From: Rhodococcus sp. HNM0563
Lineage (GTDB): Bacteria > Actinomycetota > Actinomycetes > Mycobacteriales > Mycobacteriaceae
DNA: 64,000 nt
Assembly (NCBI RefSeq): GCF_012726195.1
Contig: NZ_JAASAF010000001.1
Location: forward strand, 741,763 to 805,762
Direction of reading: 5' to 3'
A program made the translations under genes and the position numbers. The first letter of the stretch is position 1, and every line of letters begins with the position of its first letter. Shown one piece after another: positions 63,961-64,000 of the stretch. The notes beneath the pieces are model-generated. The model did not search any database, was not told where the DNA came from, and was given only the letters and a program-made list of their open reading frames with translations.

Positions 63961-64000
63961 GAATTGTGCTGATCATCACATTCTTCCGTCTGTGGTGGTC

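Larger units (their letters stand above)
63617..64000 (+). promoter_or_regulatory. Promoter and leader region of an rRNA operon
   Basis: No protein gene is seen. The sequence contains tandem promoters, a boxA-type antitermination signal and a processing stem, in the order found before 16S rRNA genes of Rhodococcus and Mycobacterium. The mature 16S sequence itself does not appear before the window ends. Confidence 0.85.

Noticed and set aside
63617..64000. Start of 16S rRNA inside the window
   Set aside because: The leader signals are present, but the conserved 5' end of 16S rRNA does not appear before base 64000.

Overview
The window is chromosomal DNA of a high-GC actinobacterium of the order Mycobacteriales, most probably Rhodococcus or a close relative. 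The evidence is gene order: polA, rpsA, coaE-GrpB, uvrB, a universal stress gene, an MBL hydrolase, uvrA, infC-rpmI-rplT, a SpoU methylase, pheST, argCJBDFRGH, a lipase/acyl-CoA ligase fusion, a Trm112-like gene, mpg and tyrS follow one another as their counterparts do in Mycobacterium tuberculosis (from memory, about Rv1629 to Rv1689). Further support comes from leaderless GTG/ATG starts placed 6-8 nt after TAnnnT hexamers and from a rhodococcal/mycobacterial-type rRNA leader at the right edge.

Layout. 0.1-10 kb: leaderless polA, a thioredoxin, a GlxA-type regulator, a 2'-5' RNA ligase-like protein, a decarboxylating dehydrogenase, a polar amino-acid ABC transporter and a methyltransferase. 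10-26 kb: rpsA, coaE-GrpB, a luciferase-like monooxygenase with its FMN reductase, a sodium:solute symporter with a 43-aa partner, DUF402, uvrB, an SCO6745-type protein, a universal stress protein, a DUF732 lipoprotein, a HelD-type RNA polymerase ATPase, and a DoxX protein whose tail is built of 11-residue repeats.

26.64-38.93 kb: a foreign island of about 12.3 kb inserted inside the MBL hydrolase gene. The displaced 3' end of that gene lies at the left boundary. The island supplies a diverged but complete 195-nt replacement 3' end at the right boundary, so the hydrolase is still full length. The island carries a truncated large serine integrase, a complete small serine recombinase, an m5C DNA methyltransferase, two unrelated restriction endonucleases of the NgoMIV and NaeI families, an IS3-family element, a doubly frameshifted pseudogene and several unrecognised genes. 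NgoMIV and NaeI both recognise GCCGGC, so the island appears to pair two structurally different nucleases with one methyltransferase. This is the most interesting part of the window.

38.7-64 kb: the restored hydrolase, uvrA, DUF1844, an infC operon with an attenuator-like leader and an ATC start codon, pheST, a proline-rich small protein, and the full arginine operon with an ARG-box-like site over the argC promoter. Then come the lipase/ligase fusion, a Trm112-like protein, mpg, tyrS and the promoters, boxA and processing stem of an rRNA operon whose 16S gene lies just beyond the window.
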